A stretch of 50,900 nucleotides of DNA from assembly GCA_031179495.1 (NCBI GenBank), contig JAPSHS010000005.1:1-50900 (forward strand). The letters run 5' to 3'. The position numbers and the translations under genes were made by a program. The stretch is from Kocuria sp. (lineage in GTDB: Bacteria > Actinomycetota > Actinomycetes > Actinomycetales > Micrococcaceae). Shown piece after piece: positions 1-8,128 of the stretch (position 1 is the stretch's first letter; each line of letters begins with the position of its first letter). Below the pieces are notes generated by a model. It was not told the origin of the DNA. It worked only from the letters and a program-made list of their open reading frames with translations, and made no database searches.

Positions 1-679
1 CCCGGCCGCGGGAGATCAGCAGGTCGTCCTCCTGCAGGTCGCCGTGGACCACCCGGGGCGGGAACTGCCACACGGCCCGGTCCTCCAGGACCTGCTCCCA
101 CCGCTGCAGCAGCGCGGCGGGCACCCGGTCCGTGGCGGCGGCCCGGCGCAGCTCCACGAGGCGCCGCTGCCGGCACTGCTCGGCGGTGTAGCCGGGCAGG
201 TCGGCGTCGAGCACCAGCGCCGGCGGCAGCGCGTGGATCGCTGCCAGCAGACGCCCGAGCTGCACGCTCAGCGTGGGCGGCGGCTCGGCACTGGGCACGT
301 GGCGGTGGTGCTCCGGGTCCGGCGCGGCGGCCATCCGGGCGAGCTCGTCGATGTCCAGCGGGGCGCCCTCGATGTGCGAGTGCACGAAGGCGTGCAGGTG
401 CCCGTCCTCCACGGAACCCGCGGCCGTGGGCACGAGGAACGGCAGGCGGGAACGGACCGCGGGGGTGAAGCAGCGCAGCACGAGGTGCTCCGTCTCCAGG
501 CGCACGCTGGCCTCGGGGCTCAGCGGCGAGCGGACCCGCCACCGGCGGCCGGCCGCGTCGAGGACCACGGCGGAGCGGAAGTCGGCGTCGTCGTCCGGGG
601 AGGGGCCGACGGCCACGGGCGCGAGCCCGGGGACGCCTGCGGCGGCGACGGCGGCCAGGTGCTCGAGGGAGGTGCTCAC
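1..679 (-). CDS. Phosphotransferase of the APH/choline-kinase fold (3' part beyond window)
   Basis: The reading frame runs leftwards off the window edge, so only the first 226 or so codons are seen. Near the visible end it reads VVHGDLQEDDLL, the catalytic loop (HGDxxxxN-type) of aminoglycoside/macrolide phosphotransferase-like kinases; the usual Asn of this motif appears as Asp here. The first residues read MSTSLEHLAAVAAAGVPGL from a GTG at 679, preceded by AGGG at a normal distance; another in-frame GTG at 688 is possible. It is divergent from nudC. A phosphotransferase beside nudC is common in Micrococcaceae. The substrate cannot be told from sequence, and antibiotic resistance should not be assumed. 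Confidence 0.75.
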   Translation of the reverse strand, partial: MSTSLEHLAAVAAAGVPGLAPVAVGPSPDDDADFRSAVVLDAAGRRWRVRSPLSPEASVRLETEHLVLRCFTPAVRSRLPFLVPTAAGSVEDGHLHAFVHSHIEGAPLDIDELARMAAAPDPEHHRHVPSAEPPPTLSVQLGRLLAAIHALPPALVLDADLPGYTAEQCRQRRLVELRRAAATDRVPAALLQRWEQVLEDRAVWQFPPRVVHGDLQEDDLLISRGR

Positions 680-767
680 GGCGTTCACCCTACAAGAGGC
701 CCGGTCGGGGACCGTCGCCGCCGTCCCCGGTGACCGTCCGGCCCGTTCCGGGCCCCGCCCGGGTCGC

Positions 768-773
768 TACAGT
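768..773 (+). promoter_or_regulatory. -10 box (TACAGT) for leaderless nudC
   Basis: TACAGT ends 7 nt before the GTG at 781. With the normal -10 to +1 distance, transcription would begin at or next to the start codon, giving a leaderless mRNA. A weak TTCCG-like -35 lies about 16-17 nt upstream. Confidence 0.6.
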
Positions 774-780
774 GGGAGGC

Positions 781-1872
781 GTGTCCGCATCCACCGTTCC
801 CCCGCCCGAGCCCGGTCCCGTCACGTCCTCCGTGCCGGCCTCCGAGCGCCTCTCGCCGTCCCGGCTGCCGTTCGTCGCGACCGCCTTCGACCGCGACGCC
901 GTCGACCGGGAGCTCGAGGACGCGCGCGTGCTCGCCGCCCGGGACCCCGCCTCGCTCGTGCTCGTGCTCGCGGGCGGGCTCGCCCCCGTGGCCGACGACG
1001 CCCTGGTCCTGGTGCCGGCCGCCGAGGTCCCGCGCGTCGACCACGACCCGCGCCGCCCGGAGGTCTACCTCGGCCGGCTGCCCGGCGTCGGCGGCGAGCG
1101 CGGCCCGCGCGTGCTGCTGCGTGCCGTCGCCGCGGCCGAGCCCGCGGACGGTGACGCGGCGGCCGAGCCGTTCGCGGTGCCCGAGCCTGTCGTGGCGGCG
1201 GTGACCGCGTCGGCGGCCGCCCGCGGCGTGGCGGAGCTGCGCTGGGCCGGTCTGCGGGAGCTGGGTTCCGTGCTGCCCGCCGCGGACACGGCGCTGCTGG
1301 TCACCGCCCAGTCCGTGGGGCTGTGGCACCGCGACCACCCCCGGTGCCCGCAGTGCGGGGAGCCCACCGAGGTGATCCGCTCCGGCTGGGCGCGGCAGTG
1401 CCCCGACGACCGTTCCCTGCACTTCCCCCGCACCGACCCCGCGATCATCGTGGCCGTCAGCGACGGCCACCCCGACCCGGAGCAGGAGCGGCTGCTGCTC
1501 GGTCGCTCGGCGCTGTGGAAGGGCAACCGCTTCTCGACCCTCGCCGGGTTCGTGGAGCCGGGGGAGTCCGTCGAGCAGGCCGTGGTCCGCGAGGTCGGCG
1601 AGGAGGCGGGGCTGGTCGTGGGGGACGTCCAGTACCTGGGCTCGCAGCCCTGGCCCTTCCCCCGCTCCCTGATGCTCGGCTGCCGGGCCGTCGTGCGCTC
1701 CGGCGCGGCCGTCCCGGACGGGCAGGAGATCCTCGAGCTGCGCTGGTTCACCCGGGCGGAGCTGCGGGAGTCCGCGCGGACCGGCGCCGTGACGCTGCCC
1801 GGGCGCGTCTCGATCGCCCACGCGCTCATCGAGCACTGGCTGGGCGAGGACCTGCCGGAGAGCACCTGGTGA
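781..1872 (+). CDS. nudC: NAD(+)/NADH diphosphatase, Nudix family
   Basis: A 363-residue Nudix hydrolase that cleaves NAD(H) to NMN(H) and AMP; family members also remove NAD caps from RNA. The Nudix box GFVEPGESVEQAVVREVGEE and the NudC-specific SQPWPFPRSLM motif are both present. An N-terminal NudC domain (about residues 25-180) precedes a zinc-ribbon region. Its first three Cys are present (189, 192, 207), but the residue at the fourth position (210) is Asp (CPDD). The start is set by the -10 box 7 nt upstream; an upstream in-frame start at 730 is rejected because it would lie before that promoter. The stop overlaps the helicase start (GTGA). The nudC-uvrD2 order matches M. tuberculosis Rv3199c-Rv3198c. 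Confidence 0.93.
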   Translation: MSASTVPPPEPGPVTSSVPASERLSPSRLPFVATAFDRDAVDRELEDARVLAARDPASLVLVLAGGLAPVADDALVLVPAAEVPRVDHDPRRPEVYLGRLPGVGGERGPRVLLRAVAAAEPADGDAAAEPFAVPEPVVAAVTASAAARGVAELRWAGLRELGSVLPAADTALLVTAQSVGLWHRDHPRCPQCGEPTEVIRSGWARQCPDDRSLHFPRTDPAIIVAVSDGHPDPEQERLLLGRSALWKGNRFSTLAGFVEPGESVEQAVVREVGEEAGLVVGDVQYLGSQPWPFPRSLMLGCRAVVRSGAAVPDGQEILELRWFTRAELRESARTGAVTLPGRVSIAHALIEHWLGEDLPESTW

Positions 1873-3698
1873 CGGGGGAGCACGCCGCGGAGCACGGGGA
1901 GACGGGCCTGGACGAGCAGATCCTCGCCGGGCTGGACCCCGAGCAGCGGGAGGTCGCGACGACGCTGCGGGGTCCTGTGTGCGTCCTGGCCGGAGCCGGC
2001 ACGGGCAAGACCCGGGCCATCACGCACCGGATCGCGTACGGCATCGCCACGGGCGTGTACACCCCCCAGAAGGTCCTGGCCCTGACGTTCACCGCGCGCG
2101 CCGCCAACGAGATGCGCAACCGCCTGCGCGCACTGGGCGCGGCCGGTGTGCAGACGCGCACCTTCCACGCCGCGGCCCTGCGGCAGCTGCAGTACTTCTG
2201 GCCGCAGGCCGTGGGCGGGCCCCTGCCCGGGCTGGTGGAGCACAAGGCCCGGCTCATCACCGAGGCCGCGCAGAACATGCGCCTGTCCACGGACCGGGCC
2301 GCCGTGCGGGACCTCGCCGCCGAGATCGAGTGGGCCAAGGTCTCGATGCTGACCCCCGACACCTACCCGACCCGGGCCGCCCGGCGGGACATGCCGCTGG
2401 GCTACGAGATCCGCACCGTGCAGAGGCTCTACCAGTCATACGAGGAGCTCAAGACGGACCGGCACCTCATCGACTTCGAGGACGTCCTGCTGCTCACGGT
2501 CGCGGTGCTCGAGGAGGACGAGCGCGTGGCGGCGACCGTCCGCGAGCAGTACCGGCACTTCGTGGTCGACGAGTACCAGGACGTGTCCCCGCTCCAGCAG
2601 CGCCTCCTGGACGCCTGGCTCGGCGGCCGGGACGACGTCTGCGTGGTGGGCGACGCCTCCCAGACGATCTACTCCTTCACCGGCGCGAGCTCCCGGCACC
2701 TGCTGGAGTTCCCGCGCCGGCACCCGGAGGCCCGGGTGGTCGAGCTCGTGCGGGACTACCGCTCGACCCCCCAGGTCGTCGAGACGGCCAACCGCCTGCT
2801 CGCCGCCCGCCGGCCCGCGTCCGGCTCGACCCCCGGCTCCTGGGCGACCCCCTTGCACCTCGTGGCCCAGCGTCCCGACGGGCCGCGGCCGTCCTGGAAC
2901 GAGTACGCGGACGACGAGGCCGAGGCCGCCGGGACCGCCGCGCGCATCCAGGACCTGATCGACGACGGCGTGCCCGCGTCCGAGATCGCTGTCCTGTTCC
3001 GCACGAACGGGCAGTCGCAGGCCTTCGAGACCGCTCTGGCCGAGGCGGGCATCGGGTTCCAGCTGCGCGGCACGGAGCGGTTCTTCAACCGCCCGGAGGT
3101 CAAGCAGGCCGTGGTCCAGCTGCGCACGGCCGCGCGGGCCGCCGAGGCCTCGGACGAGCCCACGCGCCTGGTGCGGGACATCCTCTCCTCCCTGGGCTAC
3201 TCGGACCGGGCGCCGCGCACCACCGGGGCGGTGCGGGAGCGGTGGGAGTCGCTGGCCGCGCTCGTCGCCCTCGCCGACCGGATGGCCGCGGAGGCCGCCG
3301 CCCGCGAGGAGGAGTTCGTGCTGCCGGCCTTCGCCGCCGAGCTCGAGCGGCGCATGGCCCAGCAGGACGCTCCCGTGATGAACGGGGTGACGCTGGCGTC
3401 CCTGCACTCGGCCAAGGGCCTGGAGTGGGACGCCGTGTTCCTGACCGGGCTCAGCGAGGGGCTCGTGCCCATCGGCTTCGCCGAGACCGCGGACGAGGTC
3501 GACGAGGAGCGCCGCCTGCTCTACGTGGGCATCACGCGCGCACGCCAGCACCTGGTGCTGTCCTGGACCCTGTCCCGCACCCCGGGCGGACGGCCCACGC
3601 GCAAGCCCTCACGGTTCCTCGACGGACTGCGCGGGACCGGGTCGTCCCGGCCGGCCGCGGAGCGGCCGCGCACGCGGGGCGCCCGCGCTCACGCCTGA
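1869..3698 (+). CDS. UvrD/PcrA-type superfamily 1 DNA helicase (UvrD2-like)
   Basis: A 609-residue SF1A 3'-5' helicase. Visible motifs in order: Walker A GAGTGKT (Lys47), motif Ia LALTFTARAANEM, Walker B DEYQD (from Asp234), QTIYSFTGA (motif III), LHSAKGLEWDAVFLTGL (motif V) and YVGITRARQHLVLSW (motif VI). The GTG start overlaps the nudC stop by 4 nt (translational coupling). Position next to nudC matches mycobacterial UvrD2. Unlike that protein (about 700 residues with a C-terminal HRDC domain), this one ends soon after motif VI with an Arg/Ala-rich tail and no recognisable HRDC. Its 3' end overlaps the convergent ThiF-like gene by 10 nt. Role in DNA repair is inferred from the family. Confidence 0.92.
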   Translation: MTGEHAAEHGETGLDEQILAGLDPEQREVATTLRGPVCVLAGAGTGKTRAITHRIAYGIATGVYTPQKVLALTFTARAANEMRNRLRALGAAGVQTRTFHAAALRQLQYFWPQAVGGPLPGLVEHKARLITEAAQNMRLSTDRAAVRDLAAEIEWAKVSMLTPDTYPTRAARRDMPLGYEIRTVQRLYQSYEELKTDRHLIDFEDVLLLTVAVLEEDERVAATVREQYRHFVVDEYQDVSPLQQRLLDAWLGGRDDVCVVGDASQTIYSFTGASSRHLLEFPRRHPEARVVELVRDYRSTPQVVETANRLLAARRPASGSTPGSWATPLHLVAQRPDGPRPSWNEYADDEAEAAGTAARIQDLIDDGVPASEIAVLFRTNGQSQAFETALAEAGIGFQLRGTERFFNRPEVKQAVVQLRTAARAAEASDEPTRLVRDILSSLGYSDRAPRTTGAVRERWESLAALVALADRMAAEAAAREEEFVLPAFAAELERRMAQQDAPVMNGVTLASLHSAKGLEWDAVFLTGLSEGLVPIGFAETADEVDEERRLLYVGITRARQHLVLSWTLSRTPGGRPTRKPSRFLDGLRGTGSSRPAAERPRTRGARAHA

Positions 3699-4519
3699 GC
3701 GAGGCCGCACAGGCAGAGGCTCCGGTCGAGCTCCAGCTGTGCCACCGCGCCGGGCCACGGCGGGACGAAGAGCCGGGCGCGGGGGCGGTCGCCGCCCGCC
3801 CGGGGAACATGTCCGTGCCCGACCGCGGGGACCGTCGCGGTCGGGCCGCTGAGCGAGTCCAGGGCCACGGCGAGCACCTCGACCGCCAGCTCCGCGGCGA
3901 CGGCCTCCGCGTGGGCGGCCGCGGCCCACGCGGCGAGCACGGCGCCCGGTCCCGTGCCCGGCTCCCCGGTGCCGGGCTCCCCGGGGCCGAGGGTGGCCCG
4001 CACGCAGTCCGGGCACGGCCGGTGCGCCCACGGGACCGTGGGCCAGCGCAGCAGGGCCGTCCCGGCACGGTGCAGCGACACCAGCGGGTGGCGCGGGTCG
4101 AGGCCGGTCCACGGCTCCGGGGCGTCCGGCCACCGGCCCTCCTCGGCGGGGGACGGGTGCGCGGCGCTGCGCACCACCACCGTGCCGGGCAGCAGGGCGC
4201 CGGGGAACAGCTCCGGCGCGCTGACGGGGGCGCAGCGGGGGTCGAGCGCCCGCAGCCTCCGTCGCAGGGCCGCGTCCCGGGGGCGGCCGAGGTCGCCCGG
4301 GTGGAACCCGCCCGTCCCGAGATCCGCGGCGGTCACGGGCGAGCCGTCGTTGACGTTGAGCCCGAGCACACCGCAGCGGAGCAGACGCACGGCCAGCGCC
4401 GCCGCGAGGCCGTCGAGGCCCAGCAGCAGGACGTGCACCTCCTCGGGGCGCGGCGGCTCGAGGCAGCTCGCGCGCAGCTCCGGGGCGGGCCGGGGGTCCG
4501 GGAACGGGGAGGAGGGCAC
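3689..4519 (-). CDS. ThiF/MoeB (E1-like) family protein, divergent
   Basis: 276 residues. The segment VHVLLLGLDGLAAALAVRLLRCGV followed by LNVNDGSPVTAADLGTGGF resembles the Rossmann nucleotide-binding region of E1-like adenylyltransferases (GxGGxG...D). The glycine motif is degenerate (GLDGLA), and the catalytic Arg/Lys pattern is not obvious. A CPDC pair (in HRPCPDCVRATLG) and a C-terminal CLCGLA could form the two-CXXC structural zinc site of this family. GTG start with GGAAGG 6 nt upstream. It is convergent with the helicase (10-nt overlap). It may be a non-catalytic or substrate-specialised E1-like protein; no partner ubiquitin-like or ThiS-like gene is nearby. Confidence 0.65.
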   Translation of the reverse strand: MPSSPFPDPRPAPELRASCLEPPRPEEVHVLLLGLDGLAAALAVRLLRCGVLGLNVNDGSPVTAADLGTGGFHPGDLGRPRDAALRRRLRALDPRCAPVSAPELFPGALLPGTVVVRSAAHPSPAEEGRWPDAPEPWTGLDPRHPLVSLHRAGTALLRWPTVPWAHRPCPDCVRATLGPGEPGTGEPGTGPGAVLAAWAAAAHAEAVAAELAVEVLAVALDSLSGPTATVPAVGHGHVPRAGGDRPRARLFVPPWPGAVAQLELDRSLCLCGLAQA

Positions 4520-4666
4520 GGGACACCTTCCGGGCGGGTGGACGGGGCGCCGTCAGTGTCGCCCGGACCGCGTCCGCCGCGCCGTCGCGCGGGGACCGTC
4601 CACTGTCCACGTCGGGGACCGTCCACACGCGCCGGCCACCGGTTCGCGGGGAGGCGCGCGGACGTG

Positions 4667-4672
4667 TTCAAT
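4667..4672 (+). promoter_or_regulatory. Possible -10 box (TTCAAT) for the YgjP-like gene
   Basis: TTCAAT lies 6 nt before the ATG at 4679, a spacing close to that of the leaderless genes in this window. No Shine-Dalgarno sequence is visible, which supports leaderless initiation. No -35 box is seen. Confidence 0.35.
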
Positions 4673-4678
4673 GACCCC

Positions 4679-5248
4679 ATGCCCGTACCGTCGCAGCCCG
4701 AGGTCGTCGTGCGCCGCTCCGCCCGCCGGCGCAGGACCGTGTCCGCGCACTGGAGCGAGGACGCGGTGGTGCTCTCCGTCCCGCAGTCCGCGACCCGGCG
4801 GGAGATCGAGCACTGGACCCGCGAGCTCGTGCCCCGGGTCGTGGAGCGCCGCCGCCGGGAGGCGGCCCGGGGCGCCGAACGGCGCTCCGACGACAACCTC
4901 CTGCAGCGTGCCCAGGAGCTGTCCCGGCGCCACCTCGACGGCCGGGCCCGGCCCAGCGACGTGCGCTGGTCGGCGCGGCAGACCACGCGGTGGGGCTCGG
5001 CGACCCCCGCCACCGGCGTCATCCGGGTCTCGGCGCAGCTCCAGGAGGCCCCGGAGTGGGTGCTCGACTTCGTGCTGGTGCACGAGCTCGCGCACCTGCT
5101 CGAGGCCGACCACAGCCCCCGTTTCCGGGAGCTGGAGGCCCGCTACCCGCTCGCCGGGAAGGCGCAGGCCTTCCTCGACGGCGTCGCCTGGGCGCACCGC
5201 ACCGCGGGGCGGGCCCCCGAGGCTCAGCGGGGCGCGTCCCCGTCCTGA
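4679..5248 (+). CDS. YgjP-like (DUF45/COG1451) zinc metallopeptidase
   Basis: 189 residues. The zinc-binding signature is clear: HELAH at 135-139 with a third ligand His145 in ADHSPRF, followed by FRELEARYPLA as in the SprT/YgjP (DUF45) family. WGSATPATGVIRVSAQL upstream is the family's conserved W-G-S core. Basic N-terminus ([10 protein letters not shown]). The substrate is unknown for the family. ATG start chosen by length and the upstream -10-like box; no ribosome binding site is visible. The 3' end overlaps the convergent DUF2342 gene by 25 nt. Confidence 0.88.
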   Translation: MPVPSQPEVVVRRSARRRRTVSAHWSEDAVVLSVPQSATRREIEHWTRELVPRVVERRRREAARGAERRSDDNLLQRAQELSRRHLDGRARPSDVRWSARQTTRWGSATPATGVIRVSAQLQEAPEWVLDFVLVHELAHLLEADHSPRFRELEARYPLAGKAQAFLDGVAWAHRTAGRAPEAQRGASPS

Positions 5249-6654
5249 GGACCGCCGCCGCCCGTCCCCTGCGGGCCGGTGCCGCCGTCCGCACCGGGGC
5301 CCTCGTAGCCGCCCGAGAGCAGCCGCTGCAGGGCCTCGTCCACCTCGTCCTCGGAGGCCGTGAGCAGCCCGCGCCGCTCGGAGAAGCCCGCGGGGTCGTC
5401 CAGGTCCTCGTCGGTGGGCAGCAGCTCCGGGGCGTCCCACAGCCCGTCCCGGTCCGGCACGCCGCGGCGCTCGCCGACGTACTGCCAGAACTGCGCGGCC
5501 TCGCGCAGCCGGCGCGGGCGCAGCTCGAGGCCCACGATGGCCCCGAAGGCGTGCTCTGCGGGGCCCCCGGAGGCGCGGCGGCGCCGGACGGTCTCCGAGA
5601 GCGCCCCGGCGGAGGGCAGATTGGCGGTCGAGTCGGCCGTCACCACGTGCACCCAGCCCTCCACGAGGGCCAGCACCGTCTCGAGCTGCTTCAGGGTGGC
5701 CTGCTGGTCGGGGGTCTGCTGCGGTGCGAAGATCCCCGAGGAGAGGGCGTCCTGCATGCTGGAGGGGTCCATCGGGTCGATGTCCCGCGCCGCCTCCTCG
5801 ATGCGGGCCATGTCGATGTGGATGCCCGCGGAGAAGCGCTTGATGAGCTCGAGGATGTGCTCCCGCAGCCAGGGGTTCGCCGCGAACAGCCGGACGTGGG
5901 CGGCCTCGCGCACGGCGATGTAGAGCATGATCTCCTGCGCCGGGATGTCGAGGCCCTCACCGAACTCCTTGATGCTGCCCGGGAGCAGCCCGGAGCGCCC
6001 TTCGGCCAGGGGCAACCCGATGTCCGTGGAGCACAGCACCTCGCGGGAGAGCCCGCCGATGGCCTGGCCCAGCTGGATCCCGAACAGCATCCCGCCGGCA
6101 CCGGCCAGCATGCCCGAGGCCCCGCCCAGCATGCCGGAGAGCTCGGCGGGGAGCTGCTGGGTGAGGGCGTCGGTCAGGGCCTGGGTCACGGACGCCGCGA
6201 CGGGACCTGTCATGTCCTTCCACGTCTCCTGCGTGGCCTCGATCCACTCCGCCCGGGACCACGCCTGGGGGCGGATGGAGGTCTGCCCGAACTCGGTGTG
6301 GTCCACCAGCCACAGCTCCGCGAGCCGCATGGCGTCGTCGACCGCGCCCCGCTGGGCGGGCGTGACCGACGGGTCCCCGTCCGCGGCGGCGATCCGCCGG
6401 GCGTGGTCGTGGGCGAGCTTCCAGTTCACCGGTCCCTCGCCGGCGCCCGCGCCCATCATGGACTGGATCTGCTGGAACATCATGGACATCGCCTGCGGGT
6501 CCATCGGCATCCCGGCGCGGGCGAGGTCCTCGGGGTTCATCCCGCCCTGTCCCATGAGGCGCCCGAGCATCTCCTGGAAGGGGTCCTTGCGGTCGTCGCC
6601 GGAGTCGTCCCCGGGGTTGTCCCCGGAGCGGTCGTTGGGGGGCTGCGGAGTCAT
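5224..6654 (-). CDS. Zinc-dependent metalloprotease-like protein, DUF2342 (Rv3195 family)
   Basis: 476 residues. N-terminal acidic low-complexity stretch, then Met/Gln-rich QAMSMMFQQIQSMMGAG. The core includes VNWKLAHDHARRIAA, a small-residue-rich stretch (SGMLGGASGMLAGAGGMLFG) and the zincin-like REAAHVRLFAANPWLREHI, followed by EGWVHVVTAD typical of DUF2342. The Gly/Pro-rich acidic C-terminus looks disordered. ATG start with GAGGAA upstream. Members occur across Actinobacteria beside ylbL and UPF0182 genes, as here (compare Rv3195-Rv3194c-Rv3193c). Biochemical function is not established. Confidence 0.88.
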   Translation of the reverse strand: MTPQPPNDRSGDNPGDDSGDDRKDPFQEMLGRLMGQGGMNPEDLARAGMPMDPQAMSMMFQQIQSMMGAGAGEGPVNWKLAHDHARRIAAADGDPSVTPAQRGAVDDAMRLAELWLVDHTEFGQTSIRPQAWSRAEWIEATQETWKDMTGPVAASVTQALTDALTQQLPAELSGMLGGASGMLAGAGGMLFGIQLGQAIGGLSREVLCSTDIGLPLAEGRSGLLPGSIKEFGEGLDIPAQEIMLYIAVREAAHVRLFAANPWLREHILELIKRFSAGIHIDMARIEEAARDIDPMDPSSMQDALSSGIFAPQQTPDQQATLKQLETVLALVEGWVHVVTADSTANLPSAGALSETVRRRRASGGPAEHAFGAIVGLELRPRRLREAAQFWQYVGERRGVPDRDGLWDAPELLPTDEDLDDPAGFSERRGLLTASEDEVDEALQRLLSGGYEGPGADGGTGPQGTGGGGPQDGDAPR

Positions 6655-6799
6655 GGGTCCACCGTTCCTCGGATCGATTGCGGGATCGGGGCGCGCGAGC
6701 GCCGCCGACGTCTCTGCTCCCAGCGTAGCGAGCCGCGGACGGGGCCGACCACGGGCCAACTCCCAGTTCGCTGGAAGCTCAGGGCCGGGTGCGTCACGG

Positions 6800-6805
6800 T
6801 AAACT
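6800..6805 (+). promoter_or_regulatory. -10 box (TAAACT) upstream of the PDZ/Lon-type protease gene
   Basis: TAAACT lies 62 nt before the GTG start in the 213-nt divergent gap with the DUF2342 gene. It fits the actinobacterial sigma-A -10 consensus; no good -35 is visible. Confidence 0.45.
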
Positions 6806-6867
6806 GGGACGTCCGGACCGGGCGGCCCCCGGCTCCCGGTCCCACCGACGACCGCCGAGGACTGCCT

Positions 6868-7947
6868 GTGACCGTTTCCCCCCGCCCGCGCCGCGGCCTG
6901 CGCCGCCGGAGCCTCGAGTCCTGGGCGCTGCTGGGGTCCGCCGGGCTGCTGCTCGCCGGGACGGTGCTGCCCGCGCCCTACGTGATCGAGGCCCCCGGGC
7001 CCACGTTCAACACGGTGGGGGAGCACGACGGCCGGCAGCTGCTGGGCGTCACCGGCGCGCCGACCTATCCGAGCGACTCCGTCCTGGACCTCACCACGGT
7101 CTACGTCACCGGGGGACCCAGCCAGAACGTCAACGTGCTCACGGTCCTCGGCTCCTGGCTGGACCCCTCCGCCTCGGTCGTGCCGGCCGACAGCCTCTAC
7201 CCCCGGGACGTGTCCGGGCAGGATCTGGAGAGCGCCAGTCTGCTCGCCATGACGGACTCGCAGGAGAACTCCGTGGCGGCCGCCCTGGACCACCTGGACA
7301 TCGCCTTCGACACCGAGCTGTCCGTGCACGGGACCGTGCCCGACGGGCCGGCCCACGGCGTCCTCGAGAACGGCGACGTGCTGCGCGGCGTCGACGGCTC
7401 GCCCGTCACGTCCGTGTCCGCCCTCAAGAGCGCGCTCGACGCGGCGGGCGAGCAGGGCGTGCGCCTGCAGGTCGAGCGCTCCGGGGAGGTGCGCGACGTC
7501 GCGGTGGACACCGTGCGCGACGAGGCGAGCGGCAACCGGCAGCTCGGCGTGCTCCTCGTGCCCGCCTTCGACTTCCCCATCGACGTGGACTTCGAGCTCG
7601 ACGAGGTCGGCGGGCCCAGTGCGGGCATGATGTTCGCCCTGGGGATCGTGGACGAGCTGACCCCGGGCTCGATCGCCGGGGACCGGCACATGGCCGGGAC
7701 GGGCACCATCACCCCCGAGGGGGACGTCGGCCCCATCGGCGGGATCCGCCAGAAGCTCGAGGGCGCGCGGGAGGCGGGCGCGGAGATCTTCCTGGCCCCC
7801 GAGGGCAACTGCGCCGAGGTCCGGGGGCACGTGCCCGAGGGCCTGACGGTCGTGTCCGTGCGCACCCTCGACGACGCCGTGGCCGCCGCGGAGGCCGCCG
7901 CCGGCGGCGGGGACCTCGCGGCGCTGCCCGGGTGCGCGCCCCGATGA
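6868..7947 (+). CDS. Membrane-anchored PDZ/Lon-type (S16) serine protease, YlbL family
   Basis: 359 residues. One N-terminal transmembrane helix (about residues 17-37, after RRGLRRRS), then APGPTFNTVG typical of YlbL. A PDZ domain follows (about 140-215, VLENGDVLRGVDGSPV), then a Lon-like proteolytic domain with the catalytic Ser251 in GGPSAGMMFALG and Lys296 in GGIRQKLEGAREAGA. There is no ATPase domain, as expected for this group, so it should act outside the membrane. GTG start just before the first positive residues. Between DUF2342 and UPF0182 as in M. tuberculosis (Rv3194c). Confidence 0.92.
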   Translation: MTVSPRPRRGLRRRSLESWALLGSAGLLLAGTVLPAPYVIEAPGPTFNTVGEHDGRQLLGVTGAPTYPSDSVLDLTTVYVTGGPSQNVNVLTVLGSWLDPSASVVPADSLYPRDVSGQDLESASLLAMTDSQENSVAAALDHLDIAFDTELSVHGTVPDGPAHGVLENGDVLRGVDGSPVTSVSALKSALDAAGEQGVRLQVERSGEVRDVAVDTVRDEASGNRQLGVLLVPAFDFPIDVDFELDEVGGPSAGMMFALGIVDELTPGSIAGDRHMAGTGTITPEGDVGPIGGIRQKLEGAREAGAEIFLAPEGNCAEVRGHVPEGLTVVSVRTLDDAVAAAEAAAGGGDLAALPGCAPR

Positions 7948-7986
7948 CCGGGGCGGGCCGTCCGGCGGCGGGCGCCGCGTGCACGA

Positions 7987-8016
7987 TTGCACCCCCGAGA
8001 ACCCCACGGGCAGAAT
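7987..8016 (+). promoter_or_regulatory. Candidate promoter TTGCAC-18-CAGAAT for the UPF0182 gene
   Basis: TTGCAC (7987-7992) and CAGAAT (8011-8016) are separated by 18 nt in the 181-nt gap after ylbL. The resulting leader would be about 105 nt, and its 8060-8100 part is CA-rich and probably unstructured. Confidence 0.5.
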
Positions 8017-8128
8017 GGTCGGGGCCCCCCGTCGATCCGTCGGCGGTCCCCGCACCGCCCGGGGCAGCACACCACCCACGACTTCACGCACCACACCTGA
8101 CGAACGACGCGGAATGCAGAGGTAACCA

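Noticed and set aside
1..679. Phosphotransferase as an antibiotic-resistance gene
   Set aside because: Only the generic kinase loop is visible, and its position beside nudC is that of a conserved chromosomal gene.
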